In this document: positions 1 through 9,845 of the stretch, in pieces
How positions within the stretch are numbered: the stretch's first letter is position 1
How the letters are laid out: each line of letters starts with the position of its first letter
NCBI RefSeq assembly: GCF_000169455.1
Contig: NZ_AAYC01000009.1
Span: 134,501-198,500, forward strand
DNA length: 64,000 nucleotides
Direction: 5' to 3'
From: Roseobacter sp. SK209-2-6
Lineage (GTDB): Bacteria; Pseudomonadota; Alphaproteobacteria; Rhodobacterales; Rhodobacteraceae
Program-made: the position numbers and the translations under genes
The notes under the pieces: model-generated
The model's database searches: none
What the model saw: the letters and a program-made list of their open reading frames with translations, nothing else
Told to the model about the DNA's origin: nothing

Positions 1-290
1 CTGCAGGGCGGCGGAAAACCGTCGCTTGGGTTTTTAAAGGGACGTTTCCGGTGTCCCAGAAGTATTAGTCCTGCCGACGGTCCGGCTTATATCCGTGAAT
101 GCCAGCGTAACTTCTGAGCTTAGCGAATTGCGCGGAAAGCTGGATGGAGCGCGTATACTCTGGCCCGTGGGCGAGTGTGATGTCGCACCTACCATATGCT
201 AGTTGACCCTGAAGGCCATCAAGAACCCGGCCGAACCCTGGCCAATTCCTGCAGCCGATTTTCACCTCCCTGTGTTGCAACGGCAGTCAT
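1..290. other. Intergenic or unassigned left edge
   Basis: No convincing gene is visible in the first 290 bases. Short open frames exist on both strands, but they lack family resemblance and a clear ribosome binding site. The stretch probably lies between the terminator of ppaC and a gene outside the window. Confidence 0.4.
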
Positions 291-292
291 AG

Positions 293-320
293 AAAAAGGG
301 CACCCTGAGGCGCCCTTTTT
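293..320 (-). terminator. Rho-independent terminator of ppaC
   Basis: AAAAAGGGC at 293-301 pairs perfectly with GCCCTTTTT at 312-320 around a 10-base loop. A/T runs on both sides make it usable from either strand. It lies about 20 bases beyond the ppaC stop codon, so it most likely ends the ppaC transcript. Confidence 0.85.
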
Positions 321-342
321 ACGATCTCCAATTTCAGAAGGA

Positions 343-1263
343 TCACACTTTCAGATTTGGGATGATCTGCTTTTTGCGCGACATGATGCCTGGCAGGACA
401 ACGCTGTCTCCCTCAACGCTGGCGCCAAAGCTTTTTTCGGCGACGCCTTTAACCAGGTCGTTTGGAACCAGCAGGGTGGCTTCTTCTTTCAGAATGTCCA
501 CGACAAAGAGAAGCACCTCATCGACGCCATCTTCACTGGCAACGGTCTTGAAGGTCTCCATCAGGCTGTCTTTGCGGTTCAGCGGGATCTCTGGCGCGGT
601 GGTTTCCAGAACAGAGACGCGGAACTTGGTGCCCTCTACCTCATACTCTTTTGAATCCATCCGGATCAGTTCCGCGTCGGAAAAGGCAGAGACGTCAGAT
701 TTTGCGGCAAACATTTTGGCAGCAAAGTCGGTCACGTCCACGCCCAGGTCAGCGGCAAGCGCAGCAACAACTTCGCGGTCATGATCCGTGGTGGTGGGGG
801 AGCGGAACTCCAGCGTGTCGGACAGAATACAGGTCAGCGCCGCGCCTTTGATGGCTTCTGGCATCTTTGCCGCATCCTCACCCATCAGATCGTACATGAT
901 GGTGGCGGTGCAGGCCAGCGGACGGATGGTGATGTCGATGGGGCCTTTGGTCTCCAACCCGCCAACCAGCTTGTGGTGGTCGATGATCGCTTGGACGTCG
1001 GCGCCATTGATATTGGCGGGCAGTTCGGCGGGGTTGTTGGTGTCGACGATGACAACAGGCTGGTCATCCGCAACATCTGCGATGATCGCAGGCTTCTCCA
1101 GGCCCCAGTGCTGCAGCATGAAAGCCGCTTCGGTGTTCGGCTCACCCAGCAGTTTGGGCTCAGCGGCAACGCCTTTCACCTCATTCAGATACCAGGCCCA
1201 CACAATCGGAGAGCCGGTGGAGTCGGTGTCGGGGGATTTATGGCCAAAAACTTGGACAGTCAT
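343..1263 (-). CDS. ppaC: Manganese-dependent inorganic pyrophosphatase (family II)
   Basis: This 306-residue protein hydrolyses pyrophosphate to phosphate in the cytoplasm and so pulls biosynthetic reactions forward. The DHH-family signature is clear: GHKSPDTDS at residues 7-15 supplies metal ligands, and a DHH motif lies in IIDHHKLVGG near residue 90. The C-terminal DHHA2 domain ends with SRKKQIIPNL, where family II enzymes carry the substrate-binding SRKKQ motif. Length is normal for the family. The gene is transcribed alone and ends at a strong terminator. Confidence 0.96.
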   Translation of the reverse strand: MTVQVFGHKSPDTDSTGSPIVWAWYLNEVKGVAAEPKLLGEPNTEAAFMLQHWGLEKPAIIADVADDQPVVIVDTNNPAELPANINGADVQAIIDHHKLVGGLETKGPIDITIRPLACTATIMYDLMGEDAAKMPEAIKGAALTCILSDTLEFRSPTTTDHDREVVAALAADLGVDVTDFAAKMFAAKSDVSAFSDAELIRMDSKEYEVEGTKFRVSVLETTAPEIPLNRKDSLMETFKTVASEDGVDEVLLFVVDILKEEATLLVPNDLVKGVAEKSFGASVEGDSVVLPGIMSRKKQIIPNLKV

Positions 1264-1375
1264 GATGCGATCCTATGAACAATGGGGAGTTTGCGGGCCT
1301 TATAGCAGGGAGTGAAGAATTGTCACCCCGTCTGTGCTGCGATGCGGCACAAAGCCATATGCGGCCCAGGAATGC

Positions 1376-2134
1376 TCAGTCAAATAGATCCGGGGTGTTT
1401 TGATCTCTCTCCACTCTCCCGGTCTGCTCTAGCACCGGACTTGCAAACATGCGGATCTGCTTTGCGAAATCAGGGTGGCTTCTATCCAGGTGAGCTGCAA
1501 GTTTCATGAGCATCTCCAGATCGGAAACTTCCATCTCTGGAAGCGCTTCATCAAGTTCTTCATCGTCACACTCATCTGCCAGCATTTGCAGAAACCCATT
1601 TGCCCAGGAGCAGCCCTTTATGGCGCAGAACCCTTCACTGAGATAGGCCACTTCATGTTGCGTGTTGCCCGCTTGAATACTTCTATAGGCACTCATGGCC
1701 ATATCTTCGGCGTGCAATTCAAACCAGTTCTGCAAGTTTGACAGCGCTAGCATATCGCCCTTGGTCAGCCAGGTTTCTTTGGGGCGATAACTGTGGTGGT
1801 GCGCCTCTTCATGCAGTGGCAATCCGTTCCATTTTCTCGGAAAGGGAGGGGCCCCGGCGTATCCCTCGTCGCTTGCGTATGCGGCTGCGACGATGGTTGA
1901 AAAGAAGTATAAATTATCCAACGTGCGTGGAGCGGTTTCCCAGAGCCATGGCAAGGCAGCATAGGTCAGTGGATAAAGACTTCCTTGGTGATACAGGTCC
2001 TCCCAGAAAAGAGCGTTTGCTCTTTCCTGGCTCCAATCTGCGCAGAGACTCCGCAGGGTATCCGGGCAGGAATGCGCCTCATAAGCGCCATAGAGGCGGT
2101 CCCAAATCGGATCAGAGAACGGGATCTTGCACAT
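1376..2134 (-). CDS. Conserved hypothetical protein, partner of the TraB-like gene
   Basis: A 252-residue soluble protein that I do not recognise. It is rich in Trp, Tyr and His and probably mostly helical, with no signal peptide or membrane segment. The C-terminal third is acidic (a DECDDEELDEALPEMEVS-like stretch). Its ATG overlaps the stop codon of the upstream TraB-like gene by one base (TGATG), which implies translational coupling and perhaps a shared role. Aromatic-rich helical proteins of this size are sometimes immunity or repeat proteins, but nothing here shows that. The reading frame is convincing; the function is open. Confidence 0.7.
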   Translation of the reverse strand: MCKIPFSDPIWDRLYGAYEAHSCPDTLRSLCADWSQERANALFWEDLYHQGSLYPLTYAALPWLWETAPRTLDNLYFFSTIVAAAYASDEGYAGAPPFPRKWNGLPLHEEAHHHSYRPKETWLTKGDMLALSNLQNWFELHAEDMAMSAYRSIQAGNTQHEVAYLSEGFCAIKGCSWANGFLQMLADECDDEELDEALPEMEVSDLEMLMKLAAHLDRSHPDFAKQIRMFASPVLEQTGRVERDQNTPDLFD

Positions 2135-3177
2135 CAGTTTGACTCTGGAAGGGTGGGTTTCAGCTTTACGGCCAAGAAGGTTTCGCGCTCCAGCGTGTAG
2201 CCTTCTGCTTGCAATAGATCCAAAAGACCGCCCTTGCCTGGCAGATGCAGCGCGCCAACGGCAACCATGATATGGTCTCCCTCGGCAGCCTCGATGACAG
2301 GCATCCAGTTCCGATTGCGCTGTTGGATCAGATCAGCAAAAAAATCATCCCACATCGCGTTTGCTTCATCTTGGGGGAGGTCCGTCTTGCTGAGGAAATC
2401 TTCTCTTTGGAGCTCAAGAAAGGTCAATACCTTCTCTTCGAAATAGGCTGCGATCATAGAGGCGACAATATTCTCATTGTCACCTCCACTCCCCATCATT
2501 GCCAGATGCGGGCGCATTTCCTGAATCTGTTCTTCGATACTACCTTGGTTCAACATCTGAATGGCGACAATCGGGTCTTCCAGCGAAAAACCGGGTACTC
2601 CAAGATCCTGAGCCATCGTGGCTAGCCTGCGATCCAGACCGTTTCGAAGATCTTTTTGTTTCTTCAGACAGTGCGGGATGCCAAGCGAGATTGCCAAGAA
2701 CCAGGGACGCATTTTTGCCGCCAACCAGCTGGGCATGCCCGCAGCCTTGGCCTGAGCGGCAATGAGCTGCCAGTCTTCCGCCGGTAGCAGGTCGATCAGT
2801 GTGGGGCCCTCGGTGATAAAGGTGGTTTCGGGAGAAAGCGAAAGCTGTCTTTCAAAGCGCTTCAACTCTGCGGGCGTTGCTTCCAGATAGAGCGCATCCA
2901 TTTCGGCCAGCGGCTTTGCAAGGCTGGCAGCGACCTCATCCATCCCCGACGTGTTGAGATGCAACGTACCCACCAAATGAATGCTGCGATCCTCCTTTCG
3001 GGCGATCCAGTAGTTGCCGGATCTATAGGGCTCTTGTGCAAGTCGTGCTTGCGCGCGTTGAATCTGCTCTTCTGGTGCCAAATGGCGGGTATCTTTGCCG
3101 TTGCATTGTGCTGCAGACGAAATCGGAACGAGAGCGAGAAGGGGGAGCAGGAGAAGCAGTGAAAGGTATCTGGGCAT
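2134..3177 (-). CDS. TraB/GumN family secreted protein
   Basis: The ATG at 3177 gives a clean Sec signal peptide (MPRYLS, a run of leucines, then an SSAAQ cleavage region). An upstream in-frame extension has no such logic and would overlap the promoter of the divergent gene. The 347-residue product has the TraB-family features: an N-terminal HLVGTLH motif, a repeated GALHLPG motif near the C-terminus, and a closing LLQAEGY segment. Family members are thought to be metal-dependent peptidase-like proteins of the Tiki/TraB group, but the bacterial role is not settled. It is coupled to the downstream gene. Confidence 0.85.
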   Translation of the reverse strand: MPRYLSLLLLLPLLALVPISSAAQCNGKDTRHLAPEEQIQRAQARLAQEPYRSGNYWIARKEDRSIHLVGTLHLNTSGMDEVAASLAKPLAEMDALYLEATPAELKRFERQLSLSPETTFITEGPTLIDLLPAEDWQLIAAQAKAAGMPSWLAAKMRPWFLAISLGIPHCLKKQKDLRNGLDRRLATMAQDLGVPGFSLEDPIVAIQMLNQGSIEEQIQEMRPHLAMMGSGGDNENIVASMIAAYFEEKVLTFLELQREDFLSKTDLPQDEANAMWDDFFADLIQQRNRNWMPVIEAAEGDHIMVAVGALHLPGKGGLLDLLQAEGYTLERETFLAVKLKPTLPESN

Positions 3178-3273
3178 TTGATCAACTTTTGATTGTACCA
3201 GCAAATTTCTAGAGGGAGTATCGAGAGAGATCAAGTTGCAGACAAATTGTTGTTTTGGAGCGGTTTTCCTGCG

Positions 3274-3975
3274 ATGAAACAAGGAATGGAACGCGAAGAT
3301 CAACTCTACCTGCCGATAAAGGCGATGCTTGAAGCTCAGGGCTATGAGGTCAAGGGGGAGGTGGGGGCCGTGGATGTCATGGCGCGGCGTGGCGATGAAG
3401 AACCTGTCATCGTCGAGTTGAAGCTGCGTTTCTCGCTTTCGTTGTTCCATCAGGCCATTGCGCGGCAGTCAGTTACTGACCTCGTTTACATAGCCGTTCC
3501 GCGGCCAAAGGGACGCCAGGCACGGCGGATGCTAAAGGACAATCTGGCCTTGTCTCGCCGCCTTGGGCTCGGCCTGATCACGGTATTGGAAGATGGGCGC
3601 ACTGAGGTCCATTGTGATCCAGGCCCCTATGCCCCGCGAAAATCAAAGAAGCGCCAACAACGTTTGCTGAGAGAATTCGGACGCCTTCAGGGAGATCCGA
3701 ATCTCGGAGGGTCAACGCGCAGAGTTTTGATGACGGTCTATCGCCAAGATGCTCTGGCCTGTGCTGGCTTTCTGGTGGAAGCCGGCCCAAGCAAAGGCGC
3801 ATCGGTTGCAAAGGCAACCGGGGTTAAACGTGCAACGCAGGTGATGCGCAGCAATCACTACGGCTGGTTCGAAAAGGTTTCTGTGGGGGTTTATCAAATC
3901 AGCGACAAGGGGCGCCTGGAAAGCGCCAAATGGCCGTCCCAACCAGAAATGCCAAAGCCCCAGGGAGCTGAGTGA
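3274..3975 (+). CDS. DUF2161 putative PD-(D/E)XK-type nuclease
   Basis: A 233-residue protein matching DUF2161, a family annotated as a putative phosphodiesterase. The N-terminal half has the PD-(D/E)XK core: an Asp in GAVDVMARRG followed by VIVELKLR, where ELK is the ExK element. The C-terminal part, with an ATGVKRATQVMRSNHYGWFEKV-like segment, resembles a winged helix. The start chosen is the ATG before KQGMEREDQ; a longer frame from 3193 lacks support. It is transcribed divergently from the TraB-like gene. The substrate is unknown. Confidence 0.8.
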   Translation: MKQGMEREDQLYLPIKAMLEAQGYEVKGEVGAVDVMARRGDEEPVIVELKLRFSLSLFHQAIARQSVTDLVYIAVPRPKGRQARRMLKDNLALSRRLGLGLITVLEDGRTEVHCDPGPYAPRKSKKRQQRLLREFGRLQGDPNLGGSTRRVLMTVYRQDALACAGFLVEAGPSKGASVAKATGVKRATQVMRSNHYGWFEKVSVGVYQISDKGRLESAKWPSQPEMPKPQGAE

Positions 3976-4018
3976 TACCTTTGGACAGAGATTCCGAGCT
4001 TCTGGCGAAGGCAGCCCG

Positions 4019-4573
4019 CTAGTTTGCTTGACGCGATTTGCGGCGCCTCAATCCGCCCAAGCCAAGGAGACCCAGCCCCAGCATTATCGAGCTTGCTGGC
4101 AGTGGAACCGGCGCAACGGACGAGGTGAAGGTGATGGAGCCGTAAAGCTCGTTGACGGAGCCGGCAAAGTTCACGGTCGAGCTGAAATCAAAAAACAGGT
4201 TGAGAAAACCGTCATTGATCAAGCTGGAAAAAACAGCGTTGGAGATCGTGGCACTTCCTGTGCGGAGGATAGCGTTTGCCGAACCTTCATCTCCAGCGAA
4301 ATCAAAACTATCGTTGCTAGGGTCAGCATCTAGTACACGGCCAAGGCTGAACCCGTCGATTGATACCAGGACATTCTCATTTGTGGCGTCCAAATCCCCC
4401 CTAACTGAGAAGGTGAAGGTCGCATCGCCGGTGATCGTAGTTGGTGTCACCAGGTTGTCAAAGGCGATATTGGGGCCAATGCCACCGGCGCTTGTAGGGC
4501 CAAAAGTGATCGTCGTAGCCTGCGCAGCGCTTGCTGAAAACGCCACACTAGCTGCAAACAGAATGGATTTCAT
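4019..4573 (-). CDS. VPLPA-CTERM sorting-domain surface protein (paralogue 1)
   Basis: A 184-residue secreted protein with a signal peptide ending near SAAQA, a beta-rich body and the tripartite sorting tail VPLPAS, a glycine/leucine membrane segment, then LRRRK. VPLPA-CTERM is a Rhodobacterales variant of PEP-CTERM, whose members are thought to be processed by an exosortase-like enzyme and displayed or released. The body (TTITFGPTS, TFTFSVRGDLDATNENVLVSIDGF-like segments) resembles choice-of-anchor domains. The neighbour at 4824-5378 is a clear tandem paralogue. The ATG follows a GAGG ribosome binding site. No exosortase gene is in the window. Confidence 0.9.
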   Translation of the reverse strand: MKSILFAASVAFSASAAQATTITFGPTSAGGIGPNIAFDNLVTPTTITGDATFTFSVRGDLDATNENVLVSIDGFSLGRVLDADPSNDSFDFAGDEGSANAILRTGSATISNAVFSSLINDGFLNLFFDFSSTVNFAGSVNELYGSITFTSSVAPVPLPASSIMLGLGLLGLGGLRRRKSRQAN

Positions 4574-4755
4574 CGAACAGCCTCATAGTCTTGTTCCGCT
4601 GTGCCGAAACGAATTAACTTTGCACTTACTATCAGCTTCTCTGGTTCTGATCAATGGTGGGAAAAGGGCTTGATTGTTGCTGAAGGCAAAACATGTGCTT
4701 TTGCTGCTAGATGCCAGATGCAGCACGAATGCATGTGCGGAAAGGTTAAAGGAAA

Positions 4756-4792
4756 CAAAGCCCGAAGCGCGAAAGTTGCGCAACGGGCTTTG
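4756..4792 (-). terminator. Terminator of VPLPA paralogue 2
   Basis: CAAAGCCCG at 4756-4764 pairs with CGGGCTTTG at 4784-4792, with an inner GCGC/GCGC stem. On the minus strand the hairpin is followed by a T-rich stretch. It lies about 30 bases past the stop codon of the 4824-5378 gene. Confidence 0.8.
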
Positions 4793-4823
4793 CTTCTCTT
4801 GCTTCTGAGTGGAAAGCTAAGGG

Positions 4824-5378
4824 TTAGGCTGTTTGCTTTTGCTTGCGGCGGCGCATGGCGCCTAGCCCGAAAAGACCCAGACCCAGCATTCCAGCTGTTG
4901 CGGGCAGTGGTACCGGCGCCACTCCAGAAGTAAAGGTGATCGACCCAGAAAGAAGTTGAACCGTTCCGCAACAATTCACCCCGGCACTATAGTCAAACAG
5001 TAGATTAAGAAAGCCATCGCTGATCAGGCTTGCAAAGACCGCATTGGAGATTGTCGCGCTGCCCGTGTGGGTGGAAGAACTCTGCGTGCCGCTATCTCCA
5101 GCGAAATCAAAATCATCATTGCTAGAGTTGTTGTCAAATACACGGCCGAGGCTAAAGCCATCGATCGAAACATCCACGTACTCTGAGACGTGGTCCAAAT
5201 CTCCGCGCGTGGAGAAGGTGAAAGTGGCATCGCCGATGATTGAGGTTGGCGTAACTAGATTATCAAAGCTTATATTAGCTCCGCTAGTCGTGGAACTGGT
5301 CGGCCCAAAGTCGATGGTGGTTGCGTGAGCGGTCGCAGCTGCAACGGTGAAGCAAGCAGCCAAAATAGTTGATTTCAT
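4824..5378 (-). CDS. VPLPA-CTERM sorting-domain surface protein (paralogue 2)
   Basis: A 184-residue secreted protein with signal peptide MKSTILAACFTVAAATAHA and a C-terminal VPLPAT, hydrophobic segment, MRRRKQK sorting tail. The body follows the 4019-4573 protein almost segment for segment (TTIDFGPTS, NISFDNLVTPTSI, SISDGFLNL-like pieces), so the two arose by tandem duplication. The ATG at 5378 follows GAGGA at good spacing; a TTG two codons upstream is less likely. A CtrA-type box lies about 50 bases upstream, and a terminator separates the two paralogues. Confidence 0.9.
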   Translation of the reverse strand: MKSTILAACFTVAAATAHATTIDFGPTSSTTSGANISFDNLVTPTSIIGDATFTFSTRGDLDHVSEYVDVSIDGFSLGRVFDNNSSNDDFDFAGDSGTQSSSTHTGSATISNAVFASLISDGFLNLLFDYSAGVNCCGTVQLLSGSITFTSGVAPVPLPATAGMLGLGLFGLGAMRRRKQKQTA

Positions 5379-5428
5379 GATCAAATCCTCACATCTGATT
5401 CGAAAAAGTTAAGCGGAATTAAACCAAG

Positions 5429-5444
5429 TTAACATAAAGTTAAC
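5429..5444 (-). promoter_or_regulatory. CtrA-type binding site (TTAA-N7-TTAAC)
   Basis: TTAACATAAAGTTAAC is a perfect TTAA-N7-TTAAC motif and reads the same way on both strands. A further AAGTTAAG copy lies at 5406-5413, closer to the gene. In alphaproteobacteria this is the CtrA recognition pattern. It lies 51 bases upstream of VPLPA paralogue 2, so that gene is the likely target. AT-rich chance occurrence is possible. Confidence 0.55.
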
Positions 5445-5745
5445 ACTTCACCAAAAAAATGCAGAAAAGCAATGAAACTTCTTAGTTTGTGGTAACCCCT
5501 TTAGCTGAACACAGTGAGCTGAGATTTGGCCTAGGGGCGGTGGAAAGCGTGACTGTAATGGGCATGTATCGCCCAAAATGAAGCGTTTTTTCGCGTGCTT
5601 TGACCGCTTGGTTGCGTCCTGCGCACAGGGATGGATTGGGGCACTGCTCGAATTTATTCTGTCACTTTCTGCCCCGTCACCTGGGATCTTTGGAATGCCA
5701 AGCAGCTGGAACAGGAGCCTGCTCAAATTTTATTGCTCTTATCGG
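5445..5745. other. Intergenic region upstream of groES
   Basis: No gene is supported here. The frames that open on both strands lack ribosome binding sites and family resemblance. The stretch separates the VPLPA promoter region from the groES promoter. Confidence 0.5.
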
Positions 5746-5774
5746 TTGACTCACAGCTGGCGCCTGCCTAGCTA
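5746..5774 (+). promoter_or_regulatory. groES promoter (-35 TTGACT, -10 TAGCTA)
   Basis: TTGACT at 5746-5751 and TAGCTA at 5769-5774 are separated by 17 bases. Transcription would start close to the CIRCE operator, which is where HrcA is expected to block it. Confidence 0.6.
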
Positions 5775-5782
5775 TTCGTCCG

Positions 5783-5809
5783 TTAGCACTCATTCGATGT
5801 GAGTGATAA
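5783..5809 (+). promoter_or_regulatory. CIRCE element (HrcA operator)
   Basis: TTAGCACTC, nine bases, then GAGTGATAA. This matches the CIRCE consensus TTAGCACTC-N9-GAGTGCTAA with one mismatch in the right arm. It precedes groES by about 60 bases, so groESL is expected to be repressed by HrcA and induced by heat. Confidence 0.93.
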
Positions 5810-5872
5810 CGCCCTCTGCGGGGAGCAGGGGGATAGAGATAACAACCTTTGAGCCTTTAAGGAGCTGCAAAG

Positions 5873-6160
5873 ATGGCATTGAAACCACTCCACGATCGCG
5901 TGCTGGTTCGTCGTACCGAAAGCGAAGAAAAAACTGCTGGCGGTCTGATCATTCCTGAATCCGCCAAGGAAAAACCCAGCGAAGGCCAGGTCGTCGCAAC
6001 CGGCGAAGGCGCCCGCAAAGACAATGGTGAGCTGATCGCAATGGCGGTTTCCGCTGGCGACAACATCCTGTTCGGCAAATGGTCCGGCACCGAAGTCACC
6101 GTCGACGGCGAAGAGCTGCTGATGATGAAAGAAAGCGACATCATGGGCATCATCGAGTAA
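5873..6160 (+). CDS. groES: Co-chaperonin GroES
   Basis: This 95-residue subunit forms the heptameric lid on GroEL and works in ATP-driven protein folding in the cytoplasm. The N-terminus [14 protein letters not shown], the mobile-loop region [15 protein letters not shown] and the C-terminal [15 protein letters not shown] are canonical. AAGGAG precedes the ATG. groEL follows 81 bases later in the same operon, and both are under the CIRCE element upstream. Confidence 0.98.
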   Translation: MALKPLHDRVLVRRTESEEKTAGGLIIPESAKEKPSEGQVVATGEGARKDNGELIAMAVSAGDNILFGKWSGTEVTVDGEELLMMKESDIMGIIE

Positions 6161-6238
6161 GCCACCGGGTTTTCCCAACTGGCTTCTCTGATCCCATAAC
6201 TTATCGCTAAAAAACACAGATTTTCTCGAGGAGAATAA

Positions 6239-7894
<1,656 letters not shown>

Positions 7895-7920
7895 GCATCT
7901 GCCATCCAACCGGATGATTT

Positions 7921-7948
7921 GGGGTCGCCTGCAAAGGCGACCCCTTTT
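7921..7948 (+). terminator. Rho-independent terminator of groESL
   Basis: GGGGTCGCC at 7921-7929 pairs perfectly with GGCGACCCC at 7936-7944 around TGCAAA, followed by TTTT. It lies 27 bases after the groEL stop codon. Confidence 0.93.
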
Positions 7949-7980
7949 CTATTGTAAAATGGTGGCTTACAACTTTTAGC

Positions 7981-8874
7981 ATGGCAAAGGCTGTGTTCAT
8001 TCAATCGACCCACTCCAGCTATGATGACCAACCTGGGAGTGCCTATAACTTCCCAAAACGGCAGTATCTTAGTCGTGTTGAACAGACCGTTGGCGACTGG
8101 GTGATCTTCTACGAAGGGCGGCGTGGCGGCGGCCGAGGCTACTACGCTGTCCAGAGGGTTTTGCGAGTTGTCGAAGATCCGCTGGATTCAAAGATGGCAT
8201 ATGCTGTTTTTGACCAAGGGAGTGAGCTGTCATTTGAGAATTTTGTTCCGCGTTGGGTGGAAGGGCAGGGCCCCTATGAAACTGGGCTACCCAGATCTCG
8301 GGGAAATAACACAAGTGCTGTTCGACCGATTTCTGATCAAGACTTTGCCAGGATCATTGACGCTGGTCTTGCCGTAAAAAGGGAACCAAACGCGATACCT
8401 CGGGTCGGTAATTTCAATTTGGAAACCGGGTTTGCAGATGAACAGGCGGAATATTTACACATGAGTGAGCCGCGAGACTCTGTTCTGACTCAGCGCGCCT
8501 TTCGCGACCGCAGTTTTGCCCGCCAAGTTAAGCATGCTTACGGTGGGAGGTGTTCTATGTCGGGGCTTGAATTGAGAAATGGCGGTGGACGCCCCGAGGT
8601 CGAGGCAGCACATATCATACCAGTCTCAAACAGCGGCCCAGATACAGTGAGTAACGGGTTGGCCCTGTCTGGCACCGTGCATTGGATGTTTGATCGCGGA
8701 TTGATATCAATTAGCGATGATAGAGAGATCTTGGTAGCTAAGAAGGCGGTTGATGAAAGCACCTTAGAGCGACTGCTAGTGCCTGACAGACGACTAATCG
8801 AACCCGTGGATCCAGCATTTAAACCTCACAAGGCTTACCTTCGATGGCATCGGGAAAATGTTTTCAAAGGCTGA
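7981..8874 (+). CDS. HNH endonuclease with PUA-like N-terminal domain
   Basis: The C-terminal part (about residues 170-250) is an HNH_2-type nuclease: RAFRDRSFARQVKHAYGGRC, then EAAHIIPV with H211, SNGLAL with N225 and VHWMFDRGL with H234. The N-terminal 100 residues, with VGDWVIFYEGRRGGGRGYYAVQRV, look like a PUA/ASCH/EVE-type fold, which in other nucleases reads modified bases; that part is inference. It begins 33 bases after the groESL terminator and is probably transcribed on its own. No methylase is adjacent, which would fit a modification-dependent (type IV-like) enzyme or a housekeeping nuclease. Confidence 0.8.
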   Translation: MAKAVFIQSTHSSYDDQPGSAYNFPKRQYLSRVEQTVGDWVIFYEGRRGGGRGYYAVQRVLRVVEDPLDSKMAYAVFDQGSELSFENFVPRWVEGQGPYETGLPRSRGNNTSAVRPISDQDFARIIDAGLAVKREPNAIPRVGNFNLETGFADEQAEYLHMSEPRDSVLTQRAFRDRSFARQVKHAYGGRCSMSGLELRNGGGRPEVEAAHIIPVSNSGPDTVSNGLALSGTVHWMFDRGLISISDDREILVAKKAVDESTLERLLVPDRRLIEPVDPAFKPHKAYLRWHRENVFKG

Positions 8875-8962
8875 GCATCCCAGTCCTAAGACTTTTAGTG
8901 AACAGGCTAGGTTACTCAAGAATTGTCTGGTTCTTGATGTATCTGTGAGATAGCAGCCTTTC

Positions 8963-9805
8963 ATGCATCTTTTTCTTCTTGTCTGCCTAACAATGCTGGC
9001 CTTCGCTGCCAATTCCATTTTGGGACGCATGGCGATCTCCTGGGACTATATGGATGCGCTTAGCTTTGGCCTGCTAAGGCTGGCTTCCGGAGCTGCTATT
9101 CTCCTGCTTTTGGTTCAGATCCAAGGCAAGCGCCCAAAGCAACCTCTGGTTCGCAGCTTGGCGGCGGCGGCGGCATTGACCCTTTACATGGTGGGTTTCT
9201 GTCTGGCTTACGAGGAGCTCGATGCCGGACTTGGAGCGCTGGTTCTGTTTGGGGTGGTGCAAATTGCCATGTTCGCCTGGGGTAGCCTGACCGGTGCGGG
9301 GAGTGGCAAGCTGCAGACCTGCGGGGCTGTGCTGGCCTTTCTGGGGCTGGCTTATGCTGTTTGGCCAGATGAGGCCTTGAATGTTCCCCTGTTTTCAACG
9401 TTCCTGATGGCGCTTAGCGGAATTGGCTGGGCCGCCTATAGCTTGTTGGGGCGCGGGGTCAAGGATCCCTTGGCTGCCACCAGCCTCAGCTTTCTATGGG
9501 CAACGGGCCTGATGCTCCCTCTGCTGCTCTTGTTGCAGGAGAATGCCGTGATTACCTGGCAGGGCATTGCTCTTGGGGTGCTGTCTGGCGCAGTCACCTC
9601 TGGCCTGGGCTATGCTCTTTGGTATCGGGTTCTGCCCCTCTTGCAGCCTGCGGTCGCCGCGACGATCCAGCTGAGCGTGCCGGTGATTGCGATCGCGGGT
9701 GGGGCTCTGTTGTTGGCAGAGCCTCTGGGGCTGCGCCTGTTGTTGGGAACGCTGGGGGTTCTGGCAGGGATAGCGCTGGTGATTTGGGCGCCGAAACCGC
9801 ACTAG
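8963..9805 (+). CDS. EamA/DMT family transporter
   Basis: A 280-residue inner-membrane protein with about ten hydrophobic segments arranged as two EamA repeats. The first begins FAANSILGRMAISWDYMDA and the second near GIGWAAYSLLGRG. Members of this drug/metabolite superfamily export amino acids, nucleotides or other small molecules, but the substrate cannot be read from sequence. The ribosome binding site is weak. The gene is followed on the same strand by the lipase-like gene after about 40 bases. Confidence 0.88.
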   Translation: MHLFLLVCLTMLAFAANSILGRMAISWDYMDALSFGLLRLASGAAILLLLVQIQGKRPKQPLVRSLAAAAALTLYMVGFCLAYEELDAGLGALVLFGVVQIAMFAWGSLTGAGSGKLQTCGAVLAFLGLAYAVWPDEALNVPLFSTFLMALSGIGWAAYSLLGRGVKDPLAATSLSFLWATGLMLPLLLLLQENAVITWQGIALGVLSGAVTSGLGYALWYRVLPLLQPAVAATIQLSVPVIAIAGGALLLAEPLGLRLLLGTLGVLAGIALVIWAPKPH

Positions 9806-9845
9806 CAGTCTTTTCAGACCGCTCTTCCAACTCTATGTGGGAGAG

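Noticed and set aside
2134-3450. N-terminal extension of the TraB-like frame to base 3450
   Set aside because: The extension would remove the signal peptide from the N-terminus and overlaps the 5' end of the divergent DUF2161 gene.
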